Assembly (NCBI GenBank): GCA_046290435.1
Contig: JBKAGO010000041.1
Location: forward strand, 62,001-126,000
Direction of reading: 5' to 3'
DNA from: CAVQUE01 sp046290435
GTDB taxonomy: Bacteria; Actinomycetota; Acidimicrobiia; Acidimicrobiales; UBA8592
Length of the DNA: 64,000 bases
Numbering within the stretch: the stretch's first letter is position 1; each line of letters begins with the position of its first letter. Positions 49,758-58,632 of the stretch are shown here, piece by piece. A program made the position numbers and the translations under genes. A model generated the notes under the pieces. That model was not told the origin of the DNA, did no database searches, and was given only the letters and a program-made list of their open reading frames with translations.

Positions 49758-52237
49758 AGCGCACCTCCTCTCTCGTTGTCTGCTCGGTTCGTGACGTCGA
49801 CCAGGTCGACCAGGTCGACCTCGACGTCGGTGGGGGCCGACGTCGTCGCTACGCCGCCCGCGATCGCGGCCTCGCGGTGTGTCGCCCCCGATCTGGCGCG
49901 GATGTCGACCGCACCGGTGGCCAACACCGACGTGAGCACCAGCTCGTCGGCGGTGCGGTCGTGGGCTGCGAGCGCCACCGCCTGGGATGCCCCCGCCCTG
50001 ATCTCGTCGCGGTCGCTGCCGCCCACGTAGAGCACCGTCGCCCAGTTCGGCACCGAGGCGCCGGTCGTCCTCGGCAGCGCCGGGCGCCACACGAAGTCAC
50101 GTGTGTTGACGACCACGTCGACCAGCGTGTGCCGAAGGCCGACCATCGCGATGACGGCGTAGGTGATCATCGCCAGGTTCAATCCGGCGAAGGCGCCGTG
50201 GATCCAGGCCTCCTCGTCGATGTCGCGCAGCAGGGTGCGGGCCGACCAGATGGCCAGCACGAACGGGAGCACGACGAACAGGAACGGGGCGACCGTGCGG
50301 TTGCGCACCTTGGGAGTCCGTGCGAACGCGATCTTCTGGCCGCCGATGCCCTGCACGACCGACTGGATCGTCCCCGCCAGGTTCACCGGCAACAGCAGCA
50401 GATTGAACCCGTAGACACGCAAGATGTCCGAACGCCGGTAGCCGATGCGCCGCAGATCCGCCGACATCGCGAGGAAGTACGGCAGCGCCACGAGGACTGC
50501 CGTGCGGCTGAGCAGGTCGTCGTCGAACGGGTAGAAGAGCAGGAGCAACAGGCCGAGGCTGGCCCACGAGATCGAGCTCAGGTAGTTGGCCCGCAGGAGC
50601 AACTCCGCCGGGCGCATCCTCGGGCCGTCACCGCGCCGACGCAGCTGGCGGAGCAACGACGGGAGGATGACCAGGCCGCCGTTGGCCCAGCGCTGGCGCT
50701 GCACGCAGAGCGAACCGAAGTCGGGCGGGGTCGCGCTGTAGCTGAGGCGCTCGGGGTAGTTGTGCAGGCGCCAGCCACGGGAGCGCAGCTCGATGCTCGA
50801 CTCGGTGTCCTCGATGACGGTGCGGTCGCTGATGAATCGCCGCACCACGAATCCCTTCTCCTCGTCGACCTGCTCGAGATCCTCGAGGGCCCGGCGACGG
50901 ATGACGGCATTCGCTCCCACCCAGAAGGTCGCGCCGTAGTGGGTGAGTCCCTGATGGACGATGTGCTGGATGTCGGTCGTCGCTCCGGCGATGCGCTCGA
51001 TACGTGTGGGTGCCCCGGGAAAGGCCGTGTACGGCGTCTGCACCACGGCCACGTCGGCGTTGTCGGGCTGCTCCATGAAGTCGACGAGTCGGAGGCAGTA
51101 CTCCGGCATCAGGACGCTGTCGGCATCGAGGGTCAGCAGGTAGTCGGGGGCGGCCACGACGAGATCCGCGTCCGCCGATCCGGCCGGGACGAGCACATCA
51201 CCTCCCGGTGACGGAGCGATCCGGTACCGGCCGCCGAGCAATGCGAGATAGCTGTTGAGGTTCATCGCCTTGTTGGCTTCGTGGGACAACGACGCGAACT
51301 TCTTCCGCTCGAACGACGACAGCTCGGCACGGAAGAGATGGACGAGCCGGCGGTGCAGTTGGTGGACCCGGCGGCGGCTGACCGTCGCCGTGTCCTCGGC
51401 CGCCGCGTCGCGCAGCGCGCCGGCGGTGGTGCGCAGGTCGGTCGCGATGCGCCCCAGGAAGGCAGTGGCGAGGAATTCGTCGGTGTGGTCGACCCACTCC
51501 TCCGGCGCACGCTGATCGTCGAACCAGGCTGCCGCCTCGTCGTAGAGCCCGGCGAGGTCTGTGAGCGTGGCGCTGTCGGCCATGGTCCGGGATGTGCGCT
51601 GATGCTCGAAGCGGTCGAGGGCGGCCTCGAACCGTCGTCGTTGCGGCTCGAGCAGTTCGGTGATTCGCCCCGGCAGCGCCCGGGCCGCTTCCAGCCCCGC
51701 GATCGCGGCGGGGTCGGTCGGGTGGGGAGGGTCGTCGATCAGCAACACGACGGAGAGATCGGGGTACTCCTGCAGCGCTGCGGACAGCAGCGTCTGGCGG
51801 ATCACCCGCTCGTCCTCCCGGTACGACGGCACGAGCACCGTCATCGTCGGGCGGCGCTCCTCGAAGCGATCGTCGATGACGCTGCGTGGCACCCGGCGGT
51901 GCTCTCCCGCCCGCTGGTAGTGGCCGAGACGGGCGAGGAGGTAGGACCAGGCCGACAGCGCGAGCAGCGTCACGAAGACGAGATAGACACCCGTCTCGAC
52001 AGCGGTTCGGAGATCGAGCTCCGAGGTCACCAACCGGTCGACCTGCTCCACGAGGTACACGAACCACGCGACGGCGGTGAAGAAGAGCGCGAACCTTGCG
52101 CCTCTCACCACCGCTCGCCCGGGTGGTTCGGGCAGCACGCTATGCTCTGCCACTTCGGGGTTTGTGCCCCATTGGTGGCGGCGCCTCTTTTCGGGCGCGA
52201 CGAATTTGCGGCGCAGAAGCGCCCTGACGTTCAACAT
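49754..52237 (-). CDS. Membrane processive family-2 glycosyltransferase (cellulose/chitin-synthase-like)
   Basis: An 827-residue GT2. Two membrane helices (47-67, 84-104) precede the catalytic domain: TVLVPSYREDE (133-143), first Asp motif LLIDDPP (166), TLDADS (369-374), IEDTES (475-480) and QRQRW (513-517, the QxxRW of processive synthases). Further helices lie at about 540-700. About 190 residues (175-365) rich in Arg/Glu/Ala are inserted between the first Asp motif and DxD, much longer than usual. The polymer is unknown, but the GH18-like lipoprotein translated from the same message suggests an N-acetylglucosamine-type polysaccharide. No PilZ domain is evident. Confidence 0.88.
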   Translation of the reverse strand: MLNVRALLRRKFVAPEKRRRHQWGTNPEVAEHSVLPEPPGRAVVRGARFALFFTAVAWFVYLVEQVDRLVTSELDLRTAVETGVYLVFVTLLALSAWSYLLARLGHYQRAGEHRRVPRSVIDDRFEERRPTMTVLVPSYREDERVIRQTLLSAALQEYPDLSVVLLIDDPPHPTDPAAIAGLEAARALPGRITELLEPQRRRFEAALDRFEHQRTSRTMADSATLTDLAGLYDEAAAWFDDQRAPEEWVDHTDEFLATAFLGRIATDLRTTAGALRDAAAEDTATVSRRRVHQLHRRLVHLFRAELSSFERKKFASLSHEANKAMNLNSYLALLGGRYRIAPSPGGDVLVPAGSADADLVVAAPDYLLTLDADSVLMPEYCLRLVDFMEQPDNADVAVVQTPYTAFPGAPTRIERIAGATTDIQHIVHQGLTHYGATFWVGANAVIRRRALEDLEQVDEEKGFVVRRFISDRTVIEDTESSIELRSRGWRLHNYPERLSYSATPPDFGSLCVQRQRWANGGLVILPSLLRQLRRRGDGPRMRPAELLLRANYLSSISWASLGLLLLLFYPFDDDLLSRTAVLVALPYFLAMSADLRRIGYRRSDILRVYGFNLLLLPVNLAGTIQSVVQGIGGQKIAFARTPKVRNRTVAPFLFVVLPFVLAIWSARTLLRDIDEEAWIHGAFAGLNLAMITYAVIAMVGLRHTLVDVVVNTRDFVWRPALPRTTGASVPNWATVLYVGGSDRDEIRAGASQAVALAAHDRTADELVLTSVLATGAVDIRARSGATHREAAIAGGVATTSAPTDVEVDLVDLVDVTNRADNERGGAL

Positions 52238-52418
52238 GATTGCCCCGCTCTGATTTCGGATTGTTCGTTGTCTGCCGTGACCCGGAGGGTAGCAAACTCT
52301 CCGTCTATTCGCCGGATTCCGACTTTTCGGCAGAATTGTCCGGTTTCTCGAGCCGGTGTCGACCGTCGGCCCGCTTCCGGTTAGCGTTGTCGCCACTGCA
52401 CGACACGGAGGCATCGCC

Positions 52419-53234
52419 ATGACCGACACCGACCAGCGCTCGGACATGGGGGCGTTCGAACCCACCCAGGAGGGCCTCGATCTGCCGAGGCCGTCGGCCG
52501 GATTCGAGACCTTCGAGGACGAGCGCCGCCACCGCAAGGAACGCCTCGCGGCCGGGCTGCGGGTCCTCGGTCGCCTGCGCCTCGCCGAGGGCGTCGCCGG
52601 TCACGTCACGGTGCGCGATCCCGAACACACCGACCACTTCTGGGTCAATCCGTTCGGGCACAACTTCAAGCTGATGAAGGTGTCCGACCTCATTCTGGTT
52701 AGCCACACCGGCGAGGTCGTCGAGGGCAACCGTCCCGTCAACGCCGCCGCCTTCGCGATCCACTCCGAGCTCCACAAGGCCCGGCCCGACGTCGTCGCCG
52801 CCGCCCACTGCCACTCGATGTACGGCAAGACGTTCTCGACGTTGGGCAAGCCGCTGAAGATGATCAGCCAGGACGCCACCATGTTCTACGGCGACATCGC
52901 GATGACCGCCGAGGGCGGGGGAGCGGTGGTGCTCGACACCGCCGTCGGTCGGGCCATGGGCGAGGCGCTCGGGCAGAAGAAGGCCCTCATCCACCAGAAC
53001 CACGGCCTCATCACGTGCGGCCAGAGCGTCGACTCGGCCATCTGGTGGTTCGTGGCGCTCGAGCGCTGCTGCCAGAGCCAGTTGCTGGCCGAGGCCGCCG
53101 GCGACCCCATCGAGATCCCCGACGAGCTGTGCACCGCCGGCTACGACGCCCAGGGTCATGAGCTCGCCGGCTGGTTCCAGTTCCAGCCCTGGTGGGACGA
53201 ACTCCTGCGCGACGAACCCGAATTCCTGGATTAG
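52419..53234 (+). CDS. Class II aldolase/adducin family protein
   Basis: A 271-residue protein of the AraD/FucA fold. Zinc ligands lie in VVAAAHCHSMYGKTFS (H-x-H) and HQNHGLITCG (third His). WVNPFGHNFKLMKVSDLILV is the substrate loop typical of this branch. It may cleave or epimerise a sugar phosphate, but actinobacterial members of this branch have no settled substrate. ACGGAGG precedes the ATG. The 181-base gap to the divergent glycosyltransferase gene is AT-richer and should hold both promoters. Confidence 0.87.
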   Translation: MTDTDQRSDMGAFEPTQEGLDLPRPSAGFETFEDERRHRKERLAAGLRVLGRLRLAEGVAGHVTVRDPEHTDHFWVNPFGHNFKLMKVSDLILVSHTGEVVEGNRPVNAAAFAIHSELHKARPDVVAAAHCHSMYGKTFSTLGKPLKMISQDATMFYGDIAMTAEGGGAVVLDTAVGRAMGEALGQKKALIHQNHGLITCGQSVDSAIWWFVALERCCQSQLLAEAAGDPIEIPDELCTAGYDAQGHELAGWFQFQPWWDELLRDEPEFLD

Positions 53235-53242
53235 TCAGTCGG

Positions 53243-53276
53243 CCTCACTAGTGAGGGCTGGGGTGGTACCTACCCC
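53243..53276. terminator. Double hairpin between convergent aldolase and helicase genes
   Basis: CCTCAC-ta-GTGAGG at 53243-53256 is followed by GGGGT-N7-ACCCC at 53260-53276. Both lie in the 50-base gap between convergent stop codons. Confidence 0.5.
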
Positions 53277-53284
53277 GGTGGTGC

Positions 53285-54982
53285 CTACTCCTGGTAGCGG
53301 CGGACCTTGGTCTTCTTGCCGCGGATGCTGGTGGTGCGCATCGACGACAGGATCGTGTCGACGCTGCCCTCGGGCACGCCGACGACGCTGTGGTTCTCGC
53401 CGATCTTGATCGGGCCGATGTCGCGTCCGGACACGCCGCTCTCATTGGCGATCGCGCCGACGAGGTCGGCGGGGCGCACCCCGGCCCGCTTGCCCAGGGC
53501 CACGAACAGATAGCCGGTGGGGCCACCGTCGCCCGGCTTGGGCGAACCCTTCGGACCGCCCTTGGCGCCCCGGGTGCCCTTGTCGGCCTTGTCGCCCCGG
53601 CTCCCCTTGCCACCCTTGTCCTTGTAGCCCTTCGAGCCCTTGCGGCCCGGCCGGGAGGCGTCGGGGATCTCGGTCTCGTCGATGGTGGCGTGGGTGGTGT
53701 CGTGCGCCAGCGCGATGGCCGCCAGCGCGATGGCACGGAGATCGTGGTCGGGCAACAACGCGTCGACGACGTCGTCGAAAGGCTCCGTGCCACCGGCGTC
53801 GAGTACCGCACGGATGGCCTCGACGGTGCGGGCCCGTCGGGCGGTGTGCAGATCGGCGACGCCGGGCACCGGCACCCGCTCGATCGACTGCCTCGTCAGC
53901 CGCTCGATGTTCTCCAGCAGCCGCAGTTCCTTGGGCTCGGCCAAGGTGATGGCCACACCTTCGCGCCCGGCCCGGCCGACCCGGCCGATGCGGTGCACAT
54001 AGCTCTCGGGCGCCGCCGGCACGTCGTGGTTGATCACGTGGGTGAGCGTGTCGATGTCGAGGCCGCGGGCAGCCACGTCGGTGGCCACCAGCAGCTGCGC
54101 CGCGCCGTCGCGCAGACGACCGATGACCCGTTCGCGCTGGGACTGGTCCATGCCGCCGTGCAGCGCCTCGGCGCGATGGCCCCTGCCGTTCATGGTCTCG
54201 GTCAGCGCATCGACATCGCCTCGCGTACGGCAGAACACCAGCGCTGCGCCCGGTGCCTCCACATCGAGGATCCGGCCGAGGGTCGCCGCCTTGTAGCGGC
54301 GCTCGACGACATGGGCGCGCTGGCTGACCAACACGGTGCCCTCGACCTTGTCGCCGCCACCGATGCGCACCCGCTCCGGGTTCCGCTGGTGGCGCTCGGC
54401 GATGGCGTTGATCCGCCCGGGCATCGTGGCTGAGAACAGAACGGTCTGGCGCTCGGAGGGCGTGGCTTCGAGGATGGTCTCGATGTCCTCGGCGAAGCCC
54501 ATGTCGAGCATCTCGTCGGCCTCGTCGAGGACGACCATCTCGATGTCGTCGAACGACACCGACCGGCGCTTCAGGTGGTCGATCATGCGACCAGGGGTGG
54601 CCACGATGACGTGGGCGCCCCTGGACAGCTGGCGGAGCTGACCGACGATCGGCTGACCGCCGTACACCGTCACGACACGCACGCCCAGCGCTCGCCCGTA
54701 GTTGGAGATCGCCTCGCTGACCTGTACGGCGAGCTCCCGGGTCGGCACCAGCACCAGCGCGAACGGCCCGTCCTGCCGAGCGGCGTCGGCATCGAAGCGC
54801 TCGAGCATCGGCAGTGCGAACGCGGCCGTCTTCCCGGTGCCGGTGGCGGCCTGGCCGACCAGGTCGTGGCCGGCCATCAGCAGCGGGATGGCCGCCACCT
54901 GGATGGGGGTCGGTTCCTCGTAGCCCAGGCGGTCGAGCGCCTCGAGGGTCTCGGTGCGCAACCCGAGCCCGGCGAAGCCCAC
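53285..54982 (-). CDS. DEAD-box RNA helicase (DeaD/CsdA-like)
   Basis: A 565-residue helicase. Q motif GYEEPTPIQ, Walker A GQAATGTGKT, PTRELA, VVLDEADEMLDMGF, LFSATMP, LVATDVAARGLDID and YVHRIGRVGRAGREG are all present. A low-complexity Gly/Lys linker (about 445-490, GSKGYKDKGGKGSRGDK) follows. The last 75 residues form a DbpA-type RNA-binding domain (GYLFVALGKRAGVRPADLVG, GRDIGPIKIGENHSVVGVPE). It would unwind structured RNA during ribosome assembly or cold stress. GTG 54982 follows the glpD stop by 20 bases. Confidence 0.95.
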   Translation of the reverse strand: MGFAGLGLRTETLEALDRLGYEEPTPIQVAAIPLLMAGHDLVGQAATGTGKTAAFALPMLERFDADAARQDGPFALVLVPTRELAVQVSEAISNYGRALGVRVVTVYGGQPIVGQLRQLSRGAHVIVATPGRMIDHLKRRSVSFDDIEMVVLDEADEMLDMGFAEDIETILEATPSERQTVLFSATMPGRINAIAERHQRNPERVRIGGGDKVEGTVLVSQRAHVVERRYKAATLGRILDVEAPGAALVFCRTRGDVDALTETMNGRGHRAEALHGGMDQSQRERVIGRLRDGAAQLLVATDVAARGLDIDTLTHVINHDVPAAPESYVHRIGRVGRAGREGVAITLAEPKELRLLENIERLTRQSIERVPVPGVADLHTARRARTVEAIRAVLDAGGTEPFDDVVDALLPDHDLRAIALAAIALAHDTTHATIDETEIPDASRPGRKGSKGYKDKGGKGSRGDKADKGTRGAKGGPKGSPKPGDGGPTGYLFVALGKRAGVRPADLVGAIANESGVSGRDIGPIKIGENHSVVGVPEGSVDTILSSMRTTSIRGKKTKVRRYQE

Positions 54983-55002
54983 GACGGGCTCGGCGGCGGC
55001 GC

Positions 55003-56634
55003 TCAGGGCCGTGCCACGGCGAAATCGGCGCCGAAGTGCTCGGCGAGTCGGGCATCGGCCTGGTCGCCGAAGAGGATGCGGGCCACCTCGGCGAGCCCGG
55101 CCGAGTTGCGGATGTCCTCGTCACGCACGACGAGGGAGATCTTGGACCGGCGACGGAGGAAGTCGTCGAGACGGGTGACCATCTCGTTGCCGGCCGTGTG
55201 GTGCAGCTCCACACGCAGGTAGTCGGCCGAGTCCATGATGTCGGCTCCCATCGTCGGGTCTTCGCGGATGTCGTCGAGCATCTCGAACGCCCGCCGACCG
55301 TAGCGGCGCCACAACCGATCGCTCAGGGGTTCGACGCCCGGCTTGTCGCGCAGGTCGTCGAGGCGCATGCCGTAGGCCTGCCGGTAGAACTCGCGCCGGG
55401 CATCCGCACCAGGTTCGCCGTACCAGCCCCCGGTGTCCTTCTGGAGGGGCACCCCCAACTCGACGACGGCGTCTGCCACTTCCTCGCCGACGTTGAGGCA
55501 GTCGGTGAGCTTGCCGCCGAAGATCGACACGACGCCCTGGTCGGCCGAGACCTCGATCTCGTGCTTGCGTGACAGCGATGTCCAGTCGACCTCGGTGCGG
55601 TCGTCGCCGTCGTTCTTGACCACCAGAGGTCGGACACCGCAGCGTTCGGAGATGATGTCGTCGGTGGTCAACGGGCTGGCGAGATCGAGGCGGCTGTTGA
55701 TCTGCTCGAGCAGGAACGTGCGGTCCTCGTCGGTGACACCTGCATCGGGATCATCGACCCGGGTGTCGGTGGTGCCGATCACCGATCGGCGACCCATGGG
55801 GATCACGTAGAAGAGGCGCCGGGTGTCGTCGAAGAAGGCGAGCACCCGCCGGTTGGGGGTGAGCTGGTCCACCACGAGGTGGATGCCCTTGGAGTAGACG
55901 ATGCGGTGCTCGGTGCGCAGCCCGAACGACTCGTTGATCCCGTCGAGGTAGGGGCCGGCAGCGTTGATCAACACCGTGGCATCGCAGCGGATCTCCCGGC
56001 CGCCCTGGCCGTCGCGCAGATCCGCGTGCCAGCGGCCGCCATGGCGTTCGGCGCCGGTGAACTCGACGTAGTTGGCGGCGACGGCGCCGAGGTCCATCGC
56101 GGTGCGCACGAAGCCGAACACGAAGCGGGCGTCGTTGTCCTCGAGGATGGCGTCGGCGTATTCGATACCGCCGCGGACGTCGCTGGTGTCGATGACCGGC
56201 TCGAGGCGCTCGATGCTCTCGGCGCTGAGCGGGCGCGGCGCGTTGGTCTTGAACGACCCGATGCCCCAGTACGCGAACGAACCGACCGCGGCCAGCCACG
56301 GCGGGAACGGCGAGGTCCGGCCCATCGCGGCGAGGAACCCGATCTCGGAGATGTTCGCCGGATAGGTGCGCATCAGCCTGTTGCGGCTCTTGCACAGCTT
56401 GCGCACGAGCGGGATCTCGTAGTTCTCCAGGTACTTGAAGCCGCCCCACACCAGGTTCGAGGACTCCTGGCTGGTCTCGCCGGCGAAGTCACCCCGATCG
56501 ATCAGGGCGACCTTGGCGCCTCGTGCCGTGAGGGATGCCGCGGCGACGGCGCCGTTGATCCCGCCGCCGACGATCAACACGTCGAAGGAGCCGCCGTCGA
56601 GCTTGTCCATGTTGGTCGCGCGCAGACGTGACAT
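55003..56634 (-). CDS. glpD: FAD-dependent glycerol-3-phosphate dehydrogenase
   Basis: A 543-residue flavoenzyme. FDVLIVGGGINGAVAAASLT is the FAD-binding start; ETSQESSNLVWGGFKYLE, YSKGIHLVV, GRRSVIGTTDT and VVSIFGGKLTDCLNVGEEVA are GlpD blocks. It oxidises glycerol-3-phosphate to dihydroxyacetone phosphate and feeds electrons to quinone at the membrane. The start at 56634 has TACCGT 6 bases upstream (plus-strand 56641-56646). It is divergent from the selenoprotein gene, 87 bases away. Confidence 0.92.
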   Translation of the reverse strand: MSRLRATNMDKLDGGSFDVLIVGGGINGAVAAASLTARGAKVALIDRGDFAGETSQESSNLVWGGFKYLENYEIPLVRKLCKSRNRLMRTYPANISEIGFLAAMGRTSPFPPWLAAVGSFAYWGIGSFKTNAPRPLSAESIERLEPVIDTSDVRGGIEYADAILEDNDARFVFGFVRTAMDLGAVAANYVEFTGAERHGGRWHADLRDGQGGREIRCDATVLINAAGPYLDGINESFGLRTEHRIVYSKGIHLVVDQLTPNRRVLAFFDDTRRLFYVIPMGRRSVIGTTDTRVDDPDAGVTDEDRTFLLEQINSRLDLASPLTTDDIISERCGVRPLVVKNDGDDRTEVDWTSLSRKHEIEVSADQGVVSIFGGKLTDCLNVGEEVADAVVELGVPLQKDTGGWYGEPGADARREFYRQAYGMRLDDLRDKPGVEPLSDRLWRRYGRRAFEMLDDIREDPTMGADIMDSADYLRVELHHTAGNEMVTRLDDFLRRRSKISLVVRDEDIRNSAGLAEVARILFGDQADARLAEHFGADFAVARP

Positions 56635-56708
56635 ACCTCGACGGTAGTGGGCGAACCGGGCCGCCCCCACTGCTCAGTGCCGTTCGACACCCCTGTGGCG
56701 CAGCCGGG

Positions 56709-56714
56709 TAACGT
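56709..56714 (+). promoter_or_regulatory. Leaderless -10 element of the selenoprotein gene
   Basis: TAACGT, then cgcttgc (7 bases), then ATG at 56722. The cgcttgcATGA string is the same as at vapB (231-241). Confidence 0.5.
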
Positions 56715-56721
56715 CGCTTGC

Positions 56722-57831
56722 ATGATCGTCGACGACCTCGAGCTCGACACGGACGCGTTCGCCGCGGGCACCGGATGGACCATCAAGCCCGAGGGCGCGT
56801 GCCGGGGTGAGGTCTGCGTGCCTCTCGACGGCGCCGATGATCTCGTCACGATCGCGGCCCGCCTGGGCATGCCGATCGTGTCCGATCCCGGCTCCGGGCT
56901 CCACGCCATCGGACCCGCGTCGTATGCCGGTCGGGCCCTGCCGAGCGTGCAGGCGCCCGATCTCGAGCTGCCCACCGTGCTCGGCGACGGCGTCTGGCGC
57001 CTCGCCGAACAACGGGGCCGCCGCACCGTCATCGTCGCATGGGCGCCCTGGTGAGGATGCCGCCTCGACCTCCCCGGGTGGGAGGCACTGCACCGTGAGC
57101 TGGCACCGGCAGGCATCGACATCGTCACCGTCTGCCTCGACGTCGAAGGCATCGCCGGCGCCACCCCCGACCTCGTCGCCGCACGCGACGCCGTCGGCGA
57201 GTTGACCCACATCGCCGTGGTCGACCAGGCCCACGTCATCGACGAGCTCTTCGGCATCGTCAACGTCCCCATGGGCGTGTGGATCGACGAGGACCTGCGC
57301 ATCGTCCGGCCGGCCGAGTTCGCCTCGCCCGGCGTCGGCGAACGGGCCGGCGCCGCCCAGCTGCCCGACGAGATCCCCGACCGCATGGTGGCCATGGCCG
57401 CCACCGCGGGACGGATCCGTGTCGAACGCACGCACTTCGTCGACGGTCTGCGCGACTGGGCGGCCAACGGCGCGGCATCGGCGTGGGTGCTCGACGCCGA
57501 CGCCGTGCTCGCCGGGTCGACCGAGCGCACCCTCGACCACGCGAGCGCCGCCGCGCACTTCGAGCTCGGCCAGCACCTGCACCGCACCGGTCACGCCGAC
57601 GCATCGATCGAGCACTTCCGCGAAGCCCACCGGCTCGATCCCGGCAACTGGACCTACAAGCGCCAGGCATGGGAGCTCGCCAGCAGGATCGAAGGGCCCT
57701 ACGGCCGCTTCTGGCAGGGGCCCCTGCCCGGCGCCGAGGACGAGTGGCCCTACGACGGCGACTGGCTCACCGACATCGAGGCCATCGGCCCCGAGCACTA
57801 CTACCCGCCGTCGGCCGGAACGCGCCCATGA
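56722..57831 (+). CDS. Selenoprotein: thioredoxin-fold ResA-like WAxxUGC protein
   Basis: One reading frame of 369 residues runs through an in-frame TGA at 57052-57054, read here as selenocysteine (Sec111). Around it the sequence is VIVAWAPW-Sec-GCRLDLPGWEAL, a thioredoxin-fold active site in which Sec replaces the first Cys and Cys113 remains. GWTIKPEGACRGEVCVPL (19-36) is the N-terminal block, AGIDIVTVCLDVEG and IDELFGIVNVPMGVWIDEDL continue the redoxin fold, and HFELGQHLHRTGHADASIEH starts a TPR-like C-terminus. It matches the WAxxUGC family known to me. A SECIS-like hairpin begins 14 bases past the TGA. It is a probable thiol-disulfide oxidoreductase. Its stop overlaps the ppgK start. Confidence 0.88.
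57055..57085 (+). promoter_or_regulatory. Bacterial SECIS-like element after the Sec TGA
   Basis: CCTCCC (57069-57074), loop CGGGT (57075-57079), GGGAGG (57080-57085). The six-base perfect stem puts its loop 20 bases after the TGA, within the window used by SelB. The loop holds GGGU, like the guanines of known SECIS loops. An alternative longer stem (GCCTC with GAGGC) is also possible. Confidence 0.7.
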
Positions 57832-58625
57832 TGGTTCCGCCCGAGCCCCGCATCGGCGTCGACGTCGGCGGATCCGGCATCAAGGGAGCCATCGTCGACC
57901 TCTCCACGGGCGAACTGCTCGGCGAGCGGGTCCGCATCCCCACACCCGAGACGTTCGGACTCGACGAGATCGCCGCCACCATCGCGGTCATCGTCGGCGA
58001 GCTGCGCCCCGGCCTGGGCGTCGACGCCGTCAGTGCTCCCGTTGGTGTGGGTTTCCCGGCGGTGGTCAGCCACGGGGTCGTCGCCAGCCCGCCCACGGCC
58101 CACGAGTTCGCCGGATGGGTCGGCCAGGACATCGCGGCGAAGCTCGGCGACCAGTGCGGCGTCCCCGTGGTCGTCGCCAACGACGCCGACGTGGCCGGCA
58201 TCGCCGAGTTCCGATTCGGCGCAGGCCACGGCCGCAACGGCACGGTGCTCGTCATCGCCATCGGCACCGGCGTCGGTTCGGCACTGTTCGTCGATGGCGT
58301 CCTGGTGCCCAACACCGAGTTCGGCAAGCTCTTCCTGCCCGGCCAGACCGAGGTCGCCGAGCACTACATGTCCGACCGGGTCCGCAGCGACGAGGAGCTG
58401 AGCTGGCCCGAATGGGGCGCCCGACTCGACCAGTATCTCCGCCACCTCGACCGCCTCTTCACGCCCGACCTGGTCATCATCGGCGGTGGCGTGTCGAAGA
58501 AGCACGACCGCTACCTCGACGAGGTGCGCCTGCGTTGTCCCGTGGTCCCGGCCGAACTGCGCAATCACGCAGGCATCATCGGCGCTGCGCTCTACGCCCG
58601 ATCGGCGTTCACGACGCTCGACTGA
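57828..58625 (+). CDS. ppgK: Polyphosphate glucokinase (ROK family)
   Basis: A 265-residue ROK kinase. RIGVDVGGSGIKGAIVDL is the phosphate-binding start; VGFPAVVSHG, VVVANDADVAGIAE (catalytic Asp), VIAIGTGVGSALF and VIIGGGVSKKHDRYLDEV follow. The GGGVSKK stretch and short length are typical of PPGK, which phosphorylates glucose from polyphosphate or ATP and is an actinobacterial hallmark. No zinc-binding CxCGxxGC cluster is present, as expected for PPGK. The ATG at 57828 overlaps the selenoprotein stop (ATGA); a second ATG follows directly. Confidence 0.93.
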   Translation: MMVPPEPRIGVDVGGSGIKGAIVDLSTGELLGERVRIPTPETFGLDEIAATIAVIVGELRPGLGVDAVSAPVGVGFPAVVSHGVVASPPTAHEFAGWVGQDIAAKLGDQCGVPVVVANDADVAGIAEFRFGAGHGRNGTVLVIAIGTGVGSALFVDGVLVPNTEFGKLFLPGQTEVAEHYMSDRVRSDEELSWPEWGARLDQYLRHLDRLFTPDLVIIGGGVSKKHDRYLDEVRLRCPVVPAELRNHAGIIGAALYARSAFTTLD

Positions 58626-58632
58626 GCGCCCG

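Noticed and set aside
53285..54982. Gly/Lys-rich linker of the helicase considered as a collagen-like or foreign insertion
   Set aside because: Low-complexity basic linkers before the DbpA domain are common in actinobacterial DeaD proteins; both flanking domains are intact and in frame.
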